Shown here: positions 47,582 to 57,969 of the stretch, piece by piece
Position numbering within the stretch: position 1 is the first letter of the stretch
How the letters are laid out: each line of letters starts with the position of its first letter
DNA from: Rhizophagus irregularis
Taxonomy: Eukaryota; Glomeromycota; Glomeromycetes; Glomerales; Glomeraceae
DNA length: 64,000 nt
Assembly: GCF_026210795.1 (NCBI RefSeq)
Contig: NC_089442.1
Location: forward strand, 1,488,001-1,552,000
Direction: 5' to 3'
Program-made: the position numbers and the translations under genes
Notes under the pieces: generated by a model
The model's input: the letters and a program-made list of their open reading frames with translations, nothing else
What the model was told of the DNA's origin: nothing
Database searches by the model: none

Positions 47582-48450
47582 CAATAAAGTAATAAGAAGT
47601 GAGAATTTGAAAAAAATTCCGAAAAGATTTTCACGTTCTTCATAGGATTGTATTTATCTAATATTGATAATAAGAAGGATCATTAGCTATTCATTTTTAC
47701 ATTTACTATTAACCTTTAATTCATCGCAATAAAAACTGCGAATATTATATTAGGTGGTATTATTTTTCAGTGAAATGACTTAGGTAGGTTATTATAGCAT
47801 TTAGTATATTTATATTTATAATTTATTACACATGATGCAACTGCATCGAGCAGCAACAACTTGTACAATTTATACTCAAATAACATTTTATTTTTTCGAT
47901 CTTTCAAAATATTTTTAATATTATATAATACTAGTTAATTAAATTAACATTACTATTTATTTATCATTAATATCAATCTCTGCTAACGTCAAGTTTATTA
48001 TAAAATATAAAAGTCAAATATGTCAGTTAAAAAAACCTTTTGTTAGTAATTGAAGGGTAATTGAAGGCAATGTTATAATAAATTTGAACTTGATTCACTT
48101 ATTAAACCTTGAAAAATTTAATAGGAAACGTTAAAAAAATTTAAAATTCAGTATTGTATTTATTAACGTCTTATATATTCTGTATAAATGTACGATACAT
48201 TCTTTGCAGTTATAAAAACACTCTTTAAAAATTTTCTTATTTTCATTATCAATTATTATTATACGTATTCTAATCATTTCATAATAATATATCGCTTAAC
48301 GCTTATAAATCACGAAATGATAAATTTTGTATTTATCAATTATCACACAAATTTGAAATAATTTTGATCGGAAGCAATAAATTTATAAATACCAAAATAA
48401 AGTAAAATATCAAGTACCTTAAAATCCGAATCTGGCTGTCGGATCATGTG
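47582..48450 (+). other. Downstream flank of kinase 3
   Basis: Aligned with 30801-31660 over most of its length with small indels, including a ~60-bp insertion near 47710. No gene. Confidence 0.55.
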
Positions 48451-48457
48451 TACGTTC

Positions 48458-48720
48458 CGATGGCGATTCTCATCGCCATAGGTACAGTAGTACACTATAA
48501 TCTACATAATAAATTTTTTTATTTTTAAGTCGCCTGTTCCACAGTATTATAAATTCAAACCATTTCTTAAAGGTATACATGCAAATTTTAGATAACTCAA
48601 AAGGTACTTGCACAAAAAAAATACAATTGCATTTGGTAACATGAGCTGCCATATACGCATGTTACATTTAGTAACATGCGCAACTACATACGCGGTAACA
48701 TGGGCCAAAAAAGAGAAACA
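48458..48720. repeat. GTAACATG/CATGTTAC short repeats
   Basis: Three GTAACATG units (about 48637, 48672 and 48693), one inverted CATGTTAC and an ATGGCGATTCTCATCGCCAT hairpin at 48459 lie in this stretch. It may be a degraded MITE. No gene. Confidence 0.35.
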
Positions 48721-48884
48721 GGAAGGAATACTTATTTAGATAATTTATTTTTTTTTTAATTTATTATTATTTCAGATATAAAAATTTTTTTGTAGTAAAT
48801 TATAATTAAAGAAGCTCGTTGGTTTATAAAAGATATAATTATAAATTTTGTATAGTATTAGGCTGTCCACTATAACTGGTTTGA

Positions 48885-50009
48885 AATCTGTAATACTCAA
48901 GATTATGAAGAAAGCGATAACACTCAAGTTTATGAAGAAAATGATGTCATGAAATCATTTCGTTTACTTAATATCTATAATAATTTTTATAGTAATTAAA
49001 TTGGAAACGCTGATTTATGTATGAACGATGAGAATAAATTATTTCTTTCTAATCGTAATGCATAGTATGACATGGGTTGGTCTGGTTCTTATTCGATAGA
49101 GGAGATTGTAGTGCTCCTACCGGGTCAGATTTGGTCGGGTTTGGAGAATATATCCGACTCGACACGGCAAAAATAGAAATGATCTAATTTAAACCCGACC
49201 CGAGTATATTTAATTCGAATAACCCGGGTTAGACCCGAAATTTTAGTAATTTTCATTGGATAATATACTGTATGCTTAGTAATATATCAAAAATGTTTTT
49301 TCAAATATAATTTTTTCAATAACGCAAAGTAATTGATCTACAAGATGATCATATACAGTAGGTCACACAACTTTTTATTATTAAAACTAAAGCTAAGCAC
49401 GAATTTAAAGATATCTTCAATTCCTATTTTATATTTGAACTATAAAATCAAAATTGTATCACTGGCTTTAACAGAAATTTGACTATATTTAGTCTGCCAG
49501 GACTTTGAACACATTCATGCTCTAATTGTATCTTCTTTAAGACCATCTTTTTGCAGCTATCAAATCGGTTCCACTGGAAAATACTCTTTCTACTGGAACG
49601 CTGGTTGCTTTATTAATCATCAAAATCAATTTATTAGTTAATGTAATGTTAATAATTAATAATAATGATTCATACACATACCTGTAATTGCAAGGTGTCT
49701 CTAGCAATTTTCGCTAAGTGAGGATATACTACCTCATTCATCTAACAAAATTATATAAACGTAATCAATATTAACGCGTAATCAATATGTGATCAGTAAT
49801 TTTAATGATCATCCGGGTCTAATTCGGGTTAAAACCCGAGTCAAGGAAATGAATAACCCGACCCGACGGGTCGGGTCATGCGGGTCACGGGTTATTAAAA
49901 TTGTTAGTACTGACCCAATTTAAAATTCACTCTGGTTGAATTATCCGGGTTAGACCCGAATTTTGCGGAGCACTAGGAGATTGAAGCCTTTAAAGTAGTA
50001 AAACGATAG
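48885..50009 (+). pseudogene. TLDc relic split by a hAT element
   Basis: Before the insertion, pieces such as SFRLLNIYNNFY and a NELFLS-like segment echo the last third of TLDc in the gene at 17162. After the insertion GGAGATTGAAGCCTTTAAAG completes EIEAFKVVKR and a stop near 50009. The BTB half is absent. The 867-bp element at 49109-49975 with an 8-bp duplication separates the two parts. Confidence 0.75.
49109..49975 (-). mobile_element. Internally deleted hAT transposon, 867 bp
   Basis: The terminal repeats are TAGTGCTCC and GGAGCACTA, with subterminal CCGGGT/ACCCGG motifs. The target duplication is GGAGATTG at 49101-49108 and 49976-49983, exactly 8 bp. On the minus strand between about 49745 and 49480, coding remnants read NEVVYPHLAKIARDTLQLQ, then, past a probable intron, ATSVPVERVFSSGTDLI. 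This is the conserved hAT C-terminal dimerisation region (family knowledge: YP-LA-IA-D-L, SS-PVERVFS-G-D). The rest of the transposase, including the RNase-H-like catalytic core, is missing, so the element needs a helper in trans. Confidence 0.88.
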
Positions 50010-51127
50010 AGCAAAGAAATTATTTGAAAATAATATTTAATTAAATGCACAAATTAAAATTGATACAAAAAGTAATAAAATCTTTAATTGCTTAAAAGAA
50101 AATCTGTTGGTGGTAATTATTGTAAATTAAATTAATAGGATAAGTCGTATGATTAAGTCACGCTACAACGAATTAAGTAAAAACTGATGAAATGCTTAGA
50201 TTCCTTTTATCATATCAACTATTTTAAGAAGATTAATGAATGTCTAAGAGGCTAAAACTGAGAATATTTATGTTAAATATTATTAGATACTTTAAAAATG
50301 AAATAATTCAATGTGATATAAAAAATAAACGAATGTTTGTTAATTTTTAAATCGACCAACTGGTAATAAAGTTTCATTTAAATACAACCTCACATCTCAA
50401 TTAGTACTGCACGCATTTCTTCAGGTCTGGAATCATATATAATTCAGTTGGATTATCCTGTAAAGATTGCATATTCACGAAGAAATTATTTTACTTTCTA
50501 GTTAGGGCTGGCTGAATTTTATGGTTACTCTTTAGCCATTAATACTATTAAAATAAGATTATATCTTAATTTCTAAAATACTGAACAGATAGTATTCTTG
50601 TTTAAATGCTGTACATGCCAAGAACAGAGGAAAGCTGATTTCTAGCAGAAGGTATTAGTGATCGGGACAATAAAAAAAATTATCCCAACTACAAAAAAAA
50701 ACAGACTTACGTATTTTTTTTTTAAAAAAAAAGTAAAAGTAAAACAGGTTTAATTTCAATTAGCAAATCCTTCTGAATCTAAAGAATGAATTGAAACTTG
50801 TTATGAGAGCTTTGCGAAAATTTCATAGATTATAAATAATAATAATTAATTATTAATAAATTGAAATTTGTTAATAATCATAATAAAAGAATTAAAAAAA
50901 AGCTTCGAATGAATATTGGTCAAAAAAAGAAACACAATATAATAATTTTTTACATAGTTAAATGACATTTGTACTTAGTAAAAAATTCATATTATTGCTT
51001 AAATTTTTTCAGGCAAAACTTGATGTGATTTTATTTCTAGTTAAGTCCTAAACATTACAACTTCTAATAACTTTACTACACAATTAGCATCTTAAACCCA
51101 TTGTGATAAAATTGATGTTGATCATAT
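50010..51127. other. Intergenic DNA
   Basis: AT-rich with poly-A and poly-T tracts; nothing recognised. The last part belongs to the duplicated 3' flank of the small basic gene. Confidence 0.4.
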
Positions 51128-51426
51128 TTATTGATGATTTGTCTTAAAAATATACAAAAATTAATGTAAGAGGGTTAAATTAAGAAATTTTCATAGTTAA
51201 AACAATATATAAGTAATGGAATCATACTTACTATATTAAAAATTACGAAATGGAAAGAGTTCCCATTAAACAATTGATTTGAAAACGGATCATTCGTAAT
51301 TTGCAATGGTAATTGTGCAGCTAGTGTTAAAAACATATTTGCGTTATTGGTAGGTATTTGCCTTCTAGTAATCCTACGTCTAATCCTTCTATTCAAGAGT
51401 CCTTGATTACGACTACGAATAGACAT
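51128..51426 (-). CDS. Small basic protein, copy 1 (69 aa)
   Basis: Exon complement 51232-51426 encodes MSIRSRNQGL, an Arg-rich stretch (NRRIRRRITRRQIPTNNA), then NMFLTLAAQLPLQITNDPFS and NQLFNG. A GTAAGT donor follows directly. Using the AAG acceptor at 51144-51143, four more codons (TNHQ) and a stop follow, for 69 aa. Reading through the intron instead gives 83 aa. Two paralogues at 57.7 and 62.7 kb conserve the Arg cluster, IPTNNANMFL, LQITN and PFANQLFNG. A TATAAATAT box lies at 51583-51591. No known domain. The Arg-rich start suggests nucleic-acid or membrane contact, but function is unknown. Conservation over three copies argues for a real gene. Confidence 0.65.
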
Positions 51427-51582
51427 TTTACTATATTGTATATTACAAATAAATAAGATTGCAGTATTTTGTATAGATTAGATCAGGTACGATTTTGTAA
51501 TCAAATAGATCCAATCTAGCAATTCTTTTGTCCTATTTCTTCTGCAAAACAGTAACAAGTTGGAGAAAAAGAAAAAAACAAG

Positions 51583-51591
51583 ATATTTATA
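51583..51591 (-). promoter_or_regulatory. TATA box of small basic gene 1
   Basis: TATAAATAT on the minus strand, preceded by AATCGATTAAATTTTT, as upstream of copy 2. It is about 155 bp from the ATG, against about 60 bp in copies 2 and 3, because extra DNA lies between. Confidence 0.5.
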
Positions 51592-53303
51592 AAAAATTTA
51601 ATCGATTAAATCAACGAATAAAATAATGCATAATTATACATAGCCAATCAAACGCGTTAAAGTAATTAACAAAATAGTAAAATTATTATGATTGAATGTA
51701 AAAATTTACTTAATAAATTGTAATATTTAGGTGTACAATATATAAAAAAAGTTAGAATATGAATTTTGTTGATTAAACAAAATGTTTATCAAATGGTTGC
51801 ACCTTGATTATATCAATAAAATAAACAAAATTGAACTAATATTTTATTGGTATTATTTGCTACTAATTTATTCTCATTATAAGATCTTCGAATAAAGTTT
51901 TCATATTATTGATTTTGCCTTCTCATTGTTGAACAAACCTATTTTTCTTTGATTTATTCTGAATAAAGTCAAGGTTTATTTGTCCTTTCGTTGGCGCTTT
52001 ATCAAATGATTCACTTTTTTATACAATAACTATAATATTGTGATTGTTCATGTATTCTTTTCTTTTTTTAAAGAAAATTTCAATATATTTCATATAACTG
52101 TATATGTTAAGATAATAAAGGAACGCCATATGAATAGATTTCTTTTTTACTTTAATTTCATTTTTTTTCTAAAAAAAAAGCAGAATAAGTATATACTGTA
52201 TTAATGATATTCGGACCTATGATTGATAAAATCATACGAGATACAGTCCATTGATTAACTAATTTAAATAATACCTTATATTCTTGTAACACAAAGTTGC
52301 GAGCGGCTTTTATTTTATGCATGTGAAAAGTGTGATTTTTATATTAAAAACTTTTCATTTTTCGAAAAATTGACACGGACATGTTACGAGAACCTAAAAA
52401 TTTAATTTCTTCGATTAACGTTATTTGATTTAATTCATAATATATTTAATTAAAAGTTACTAAGCCTCCTTCTTTTTATATTTCCAATGTTTATCAATTC
52501 AATATCCAAGCGCAGCAGATGACAATCGTTTATTACTAATTTGTTTTAGGAATTAAATTTAAATTTACTACTTTGATCCTCAAACTTATTTGTTATTATT
52601 AGATAAGCATAAAAGAAATAATAACAACATAAATTTATTATTTGATAAATAAGATGATAGCATCTCATGAGTATACAAAAATCAAAATATTTAAAAAATT
52701 TTTATTTGATTTTGTTAATAAGGAAGAGCCTTTTAATACCTAATACTTAAACAGGTAAAAATTTTTGTCACACAAATAACCTATTTATTTTATTGGTAAA
52801 TGCGGGTTGGACAAATAAGAATCTAATCTAATCCAATCGAATATACTCACTATTAATTGCAAAATTGTTGGAAATCCTTAAAAAGAAGAATTAATAACGT
52901 AAATAGTAATAAAGTAGTGCTCTGCCGAAAAATAACCTCTTTGTCATTAATTAATTAATATTACATAAAACGACTCAATCAAAAATGTTTGCAAAACAAA
53001 AAAACCAGTTGGCGTCTTTTATAATTCAAAACTTTGACTTCATTTGCGTAAGTTTTATCGGCTGATATAAACACTTCCTTCATAATAATTTCTTGTTTAT
53101 ATTGTACAAAAATAAATGCAGATTCTTTATCTTTTCTTTTTTTTTCAAAATCATAAAAATATACAATAAAAAAAATTGACGACAAAAACGGAATTACGGA
53201 AAGTGATTAATTGAATTCTATATTATGAAAGCATTTTTGTATATATGTTTTACGCCAAAGTATTTGTTTTTTGTAATATTAGTAAATAATAAAGTATTGA
53301 ACT

Positions 53304-53448
53304 GCAGTGATGTACACTTGGAAGATTGGAAGCATCTTTGGAAGCACCTTTGGAAAGAATGGAAGCATAATTTTCTAATAAAATCATTTGGATTGGAAGC
53401 TTCTAACCAAATTTTATCTATTGGAAGCATAAATGCACATAACTGTAT
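53304..53448. repeat. GGAAGCA-rich repeat, possible MITE
   Basis: CAGTGATGTACACTTGGAAG at the left and the partly inverse GCATAAATGCACATAACTG at the right bound five GGAAGC[A/T] units. The target duplication is unclear. Frames on both strands here reflect the repeat. Confidence 0.4.
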
Positions 53449-54379
53449 TATAGTAAATTTACAATGTTGGTCATATGGTACTAAATAAAATTTAGCTACA
53501 ACTCTTTACAATTTCAGTATTCTTGGTTATAGATTTAATTGGGTCTAACCACGGTTACTGTGAACTCATATGTTGCATTTTATAAGTAACAAAAAAAAAC
53601 GCTTAATTTCCTTATTTGCTGACAGATTCAAAATGAGAAAATATTTTTCTGTGGAAATAAATGTGATCGGCGCGATACGGACTGACACCGACATGTACAT
53701 GCATTGGTCATACTTTTTATGATAATATATAACTATCTCACATGTAAATCGGCAATTTTACGCAGCTATCCTACGAACTTAAGACTGTAAGAGAAATTTT
53801 GTGTATGTGCGAGTAACACATATATAAAATTTTTGGTTATATACTGGTAATCATGCATTTTTAATCACTTTTATTTATTTTTTTTTTATACAAGTATATA
53901 TATTTTCTATTCGTTTTTATATATATTCAATATATTTAATTATTTGGTGGATTTTAATTATTTCGTTCGGCCTCTTTCATATTTCTGTTTTTTCATTATG
54001 TAAAATATTTCAAAGCTAAAGATTTCATTATTATTTATACGATTAGAAAGCCTCTTAATTTTATATTTTCCTTAACTGGTTGTGAGATTAGATGTTACGA
54101 CAATGGATTATCCTCCAAATAAATCATATTGCTGTGCAGCCTATTAAAACTATGGTAGGCTGTTATTTTTGCAAGTAAAAGGGGTGACATAAGTACTGGT
54201 TTAATATGTAATAGTTGCTTCGCTCATCACGGCGGAGCTGTGATGATAATGTGATCGAGGTTGAAACTAACGTCCCGCATACAATTTGAAATTATTAATA
54301 AACTTTTTAGCTTATCTTTTTTAATAAACATCCACATAAAACATCAATAAGGAGAAACTCGGACAACTATTAGGAAACG

Positions 54380-54428
54380 TGATCTTCACGGTGCAGTCGT
54401 GTAATATCCACGGTTCCCCGTGGAATAA
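54380..54428. repeat. CACGG palindrome repeat, copy 1
   Basis: TTCACGGTGCAGTCGTG and CCACGGTTCCCCGTGGAAT. The reverse complement is similar to 61912-61957 (GGGGAACTGTGG, CACGGCGCAGCCGTG). Confidence 0.5.
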
Positions 54429-55764
54429 CTATTACTTATTTATATTTTAGTAAATTAAATTTTTAATAAATAAAGAAATATATTTTTCCAACCGCGTCTA
54501 TTCAAGTAAGGAATTGTACATTTGTTAAAATTATTTACTTCCAAATTCCAATTTATGACTAACTCAAATTTAAGCTTATCTATTATATTATATTTATAGT
54601 AGTACTTTATAATAACGCAATTATATTATTTACTGCATGAAAAGATTTATTTAAACCGTTTACTTCATATGAGTAATGCGTCAGTTAATATGTTATCATC
54701 AAATCTAATAAAGTATTACCGTATTTTGCGAGCCACAGTATCCCACGCCTACTTTAAAAATTCATTTTTTGTTTTTTTTGTTATTGTTCAATTGGAATAA
54801 TGAGTAATGGTACCTTCTGTATTTTTTGTATATAACAAATCGTGCATGCATGGAGAGTAACTCCCGAATTATTTTACCGTACATACTTTTCTGATTTATT
54901 AAATTGGTATAAATGTAATATTGAATAAGAAAGATTTTTATATTTCTTTTTTTATGTTAGACTTTTACGCCTTAATTCAAAGGTATTGATGAATACCATA
55001 TTTTGCGGGCCATAATACCCCGGGAATGATACAAATTTAGGAGAGTTGACCCTTGTCTCCCTCTATTGCGCGAGTTTCAATTATTAATGGAGGATGTTTA
55101 AAACTTATACAACAATTAAGGTCTTATACTTGTAACAATTAGGCAGGATGTTTATTAGTTATATTATAATGCAGGTATTATATATAGTAAAATTTTAAAA
55201 GAAAAGTACTTTAATTTTCTTATTTCAGTTGCTTAATCGGGCTGATTCTTGAAAGAAAGAAATGGATTCATAATCATATCACAATATAAAAGGACTTTGT
55301 AAGATGTTCAATAAAATAAGCTTCGTAATCACAGTGTATTAGGAAAAATGTTGAAGTCGATATATTACTCAAAATTTCTTTTGTTGTTCAAAGCATAAGT
55401 GTAGGACTCAATTAGAGTATGTAGAAAGTGGATAACGTAAGTGAGAACATAAAGTCACATGTTTAGCTACGTACACGGATTCTAACCTTACACAAGTCAT
55501 GTGACTTAAACAGAATATCCTAGCAAAAGCTCAGGCACGTGATTTGAATGGCACAGTAATATTGTTATCGTGGCTGTGGACTATAAAACATACGTAAAAC
55601 AATAATAGCAAATCATTTAAATAATTTTATAGACTTTGTTTGTTGATTACTTTATAAAAAAATTTGTGCGACCTAATTTTATATTATTAAATAATAACAA
55701 TGAAACTTTTTTTACTCCATTTTTTTTTAATTTTCGAAGCTTGGTGTTATTTTTTTACGTTATA

Positions 55765-56037
55765 ATGGAAACCTCTTTGACAAATACATGTTGTAATGGC
55801 TGTGAAACATTTAAAGCATTATATGAATTTATGGGTCATGGTGCTAACGGTATTTCCAAATAGCTTAAAACGTGTTATAATTGTCGTCAAAGATTTACCC
55901 AAAAACGAAAAAGATCTGCTATAGAAATAAATAATAACCAACCTAATATCTTAGAAGTCATTGATATTGATTTTTTAAGTGAAGTAATTACAATTCTTTT
56001 AGAAGATACACCATCAAATAACCAAGAATTACATTAA
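55765..56037 (+). pseudogene. CxxC zinc-finger protein with in-frame stop
   Basis: The ATG at 55765 opens METSLTNTCCNGCETFKALY, followed by a glycine-rich piece, a TAG at 55861-55863, and then LKTCYNCRQRFTQKRKR and a tail (LEVIDIDFLSEVITILLED) to TAA at 56035. Two cysteine pairs (C-x2-C and C-x2-C-R) look like one zinc-binding unit with a basic end. The single stop could be a recent lesion. It lies just upstream of MULE transposase remains, and in some fungal MULEs such fingers precede the transposase, so this may be the element's own N-terminal part; that link is inference. Confidence 0.5.
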
Positions 56038-56189
56038 AGGTATATATATATATAATCAATTGGTTCCCCTTCCCTTTTCTTTCTTTTTTTAAAAAAAAGT
56101 AGCGTAGTTATAAAAATTCATCCGTGCAAATATTATATTGCTTATTTTTGGGCAAATACGATATTTGATTGTGAAAATATGATCTCAAT

Positions 56190-56745
56190 ATTAAAAACTA
56201 CAATGTTCGTTGAGGGACACTGGAAAACAATCAAAAGGGACTTCTTGTACAAGTTTTTTCGTCCATGGATGGATCCTGTTGCATATATTTTAATGAACCA
56301 AGTTGTTGCTCATCAACAGCAAAAATGCAGCAGATTTGTGACGGAATAGAGAAGCCGGATTGGATTAAGATTTTAAATCAGAATGGAAAAATTATATATA
56401 ACTGATATAGAAAATTTGATCTGATCTGCGGATGTTCTTATTATTTGACTAAGCAGTTTAGATTATGTGAACACTAAAAAGGAATTGTATCGAAACTACG
56501 AACCTCCTTTTTTAATAGAAAATAATTTATTATCATATACAGATAATGATAAAGACAATTATCATAAAGATTTAAATATAATAGATGAATCAACTGAAGG
56601 AGATATTGAATTGTTTGATGACTTAATTGATACAACTGAAAAGGCACTTACTTTCCTAAAGGAATATTAAATTATGTAAAAGTCCTTTAATGATATTATT
56701 AAGTTAGTTAAAGAAGTTGAACAATATCGAAGAAAGAGAACTATG
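56190..56745 (+). pseudogene. Decayed MULE transposase C-terminus with SWIM finger
   Basis: Pieces in order: EGHWKTIKRDFLYKFFRP and ILMNQVVAHQQQK (about 56205-56325), a stop-broken stretch, ICGCSYYLTKQFRLCEH (about 56422-56472), which has the CxC...CxH layout of a SWIM zinc finger, and a frame 56467-56670 (PPFLIENNLLSYTDND, DDLIDTTEKALTFLK). From family recall this matches the end of MULE-type transposases common in this fungal group. The catalytic DDE part is absent. Several stops and frame changes make it inactive. Confidence 0.6.
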
Positions 56746-56749
56746 CCAT

Positions 56750-57700
56750 TAACATGGAAAGGTCATGCATACAAATAACACTCATTATTTACATTAAAAT
56801 GATTAGTATGTTATATAAATATTTTATAAATAAATTTATATTTTATTATTATAATTACATTTTGTATTTCAATAAATTTAAATTGGGTAAAATGTATGAA
56901 AGCCGTCAAAAGAAAAAAATATTTTATTTCGGCCGGATAATTTAATACCAATCAACCGGATAATTTAACGGACTATTAATTTAAGCCACCAAAATCACGT
57001 GCCAGAGTTTTTTGATGGTGACGCTGGGGGAGTTGCCTGAGCTTTATTATTAGTATTCATGTTAGACTTGGATTGAAATAAGATTTTTTAAACTTATTAC
57101 TATACAAGTAAACCACATATTGTATCTTGTATTTAACAATTAGTATATAGATATTTACATAGCATTTAATTTATATGTAAATTTATACATGATAATTTTG
57201 TTTGTATGGTATATAAACTTAATGTCAATAAAGCATATTTAAATCATTAATATATATATATATATATATGTAAATTTATATTTAGATAATCCCATATATA
57301 CTATGATTTCATATAAAATATCTGCATAATTTTGAATTTATATTTAAATAGGTCTCTATTTATACAAATTTAAAATAACATATACATAAAATATTTTTAT
57401 ATTTAAATAAAAAATAAACAAATAAATTTTATGATATTTCATATTCCTTAATTTGACCAATAGATCTGGCCCACGTAATAAAAAGTTTGTCAGTTAAATT
57501 ATTATCGCATGATTGGTAGAAACCTAATAAGCTTAATATTTGTTATAATAATAAATTTATATTTCAAAATTGATGTTTCTTTACATCATTATAGCTCAGA
57601 ATCTTTTTCATTAAATTCTATTACGAAAAATAATGTAAGTCAATTAAAATTAAGAATTTTCATAGTTAATATGACACATAAGTAGTTGAATCATACTTAC
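56750..57700. other. AT-rich intergenic DNA
   Basis: No gene. An (AT)10 run lies at 57250-57269. The 57440-57700 part belongs to the 3' flank duplicated with the other small basic genes (shared AATCATACTTACTATATTAA just downstream of the stop). Confidence 0.45.
57250..57269. repeat. (AT)10 microsatellite
   Basis: Ten AT units in an AT-rich surrounding. Confidence 0.85.
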
Positions 57701-57712
57701 TATATTAAAAAG

Positions 57713-57901
57713 TTAATGAAAAGAGATTCCATTAAACAATTGATTTGCAAACGGATCATTCGTAATTCGCAATGGTGCTAATGGTGTAGCTGGTATTAAA
57801 AACATGTTTGCGTTATTGGTAGGTATTTGCCTTCTACTATAAGAAATTATACGTCTAATTCTTCTATTCATGATTACTTGACGACGTTTATTAATTGACA
57901 T
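57713..57901 (-). CDS. Small basic protein, copy 2 (62 aa)
   Basis: The ATG at 57901 opens MSINKRRQVIMNRRIRRIIS. RRQIPTNNANMFL, LRITNDPFANQLFNG and the end ISFH then TAA follow. The alignment with copy 1 is strong from NRRIRR onward, with an inserted YS before RRQ and PATPLAP in place of LAAQLP. The GTAAGTATGATTC donor that follows the coding end in copy 1 lies just past the stop here, in the 3' UTR. A TATAAATATA box at 57957-57965 and an AATCGATTAAATTTTGTATA context support transcription. No known domain. Confidence 0.65.
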   Translation of the reverse strand: MSINKRRQVIMNRRIRRIISYSRRQIPTNNANMFLIPATPLAPLRITNDPFANQLFNGISFH

Positions 57902-57956
57902 TTTAATGTATATGAAGTAGTAGTAGATATAATTGGGAAAAAGAAAAAAGCGAGGT

Positions 57957-57965
57957 ATATTTATA
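57957..57965 (-). promoter_or_regulatory. TATA box of small basic gene 2
   Basis: GTATAAATATA on the minus strand about 57 bp upstream of the ATG, in a context shared with copies 1 and 3 (TTAAATTTTGTATA). Confidence 0.55.
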
Positions 57966-57969
57966 CAAA

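Larger units (their letters stand above)
51600..55764. other. Long intergenic region with duplicated flank blocks
   Basis: Blocks align with the flanks of copies 2 and 3 of the small gene: the AACAAACCTATTTTTCTTTG area near 51930 with 63140, GGAATTAAATTT near 52550 with 63940, GCGTCAGTTAATATGTTATC near 54678 with 59075, and GGACTTTGTAAGATGTT near 55290 with 59478. Two ATTTTGCG[A/G]GCCA segments (54723 and 54999) form a weak direct repeat. No gene was found. Confidence 0.5.

Noticed and set aside
53225-53488. Plus-strand frame with WKHLWKHLWKEWKH
   Set aside because: The pattern comes from GGAAGCA nucleotide repeats, and the opposite strand gives an equally long frame.
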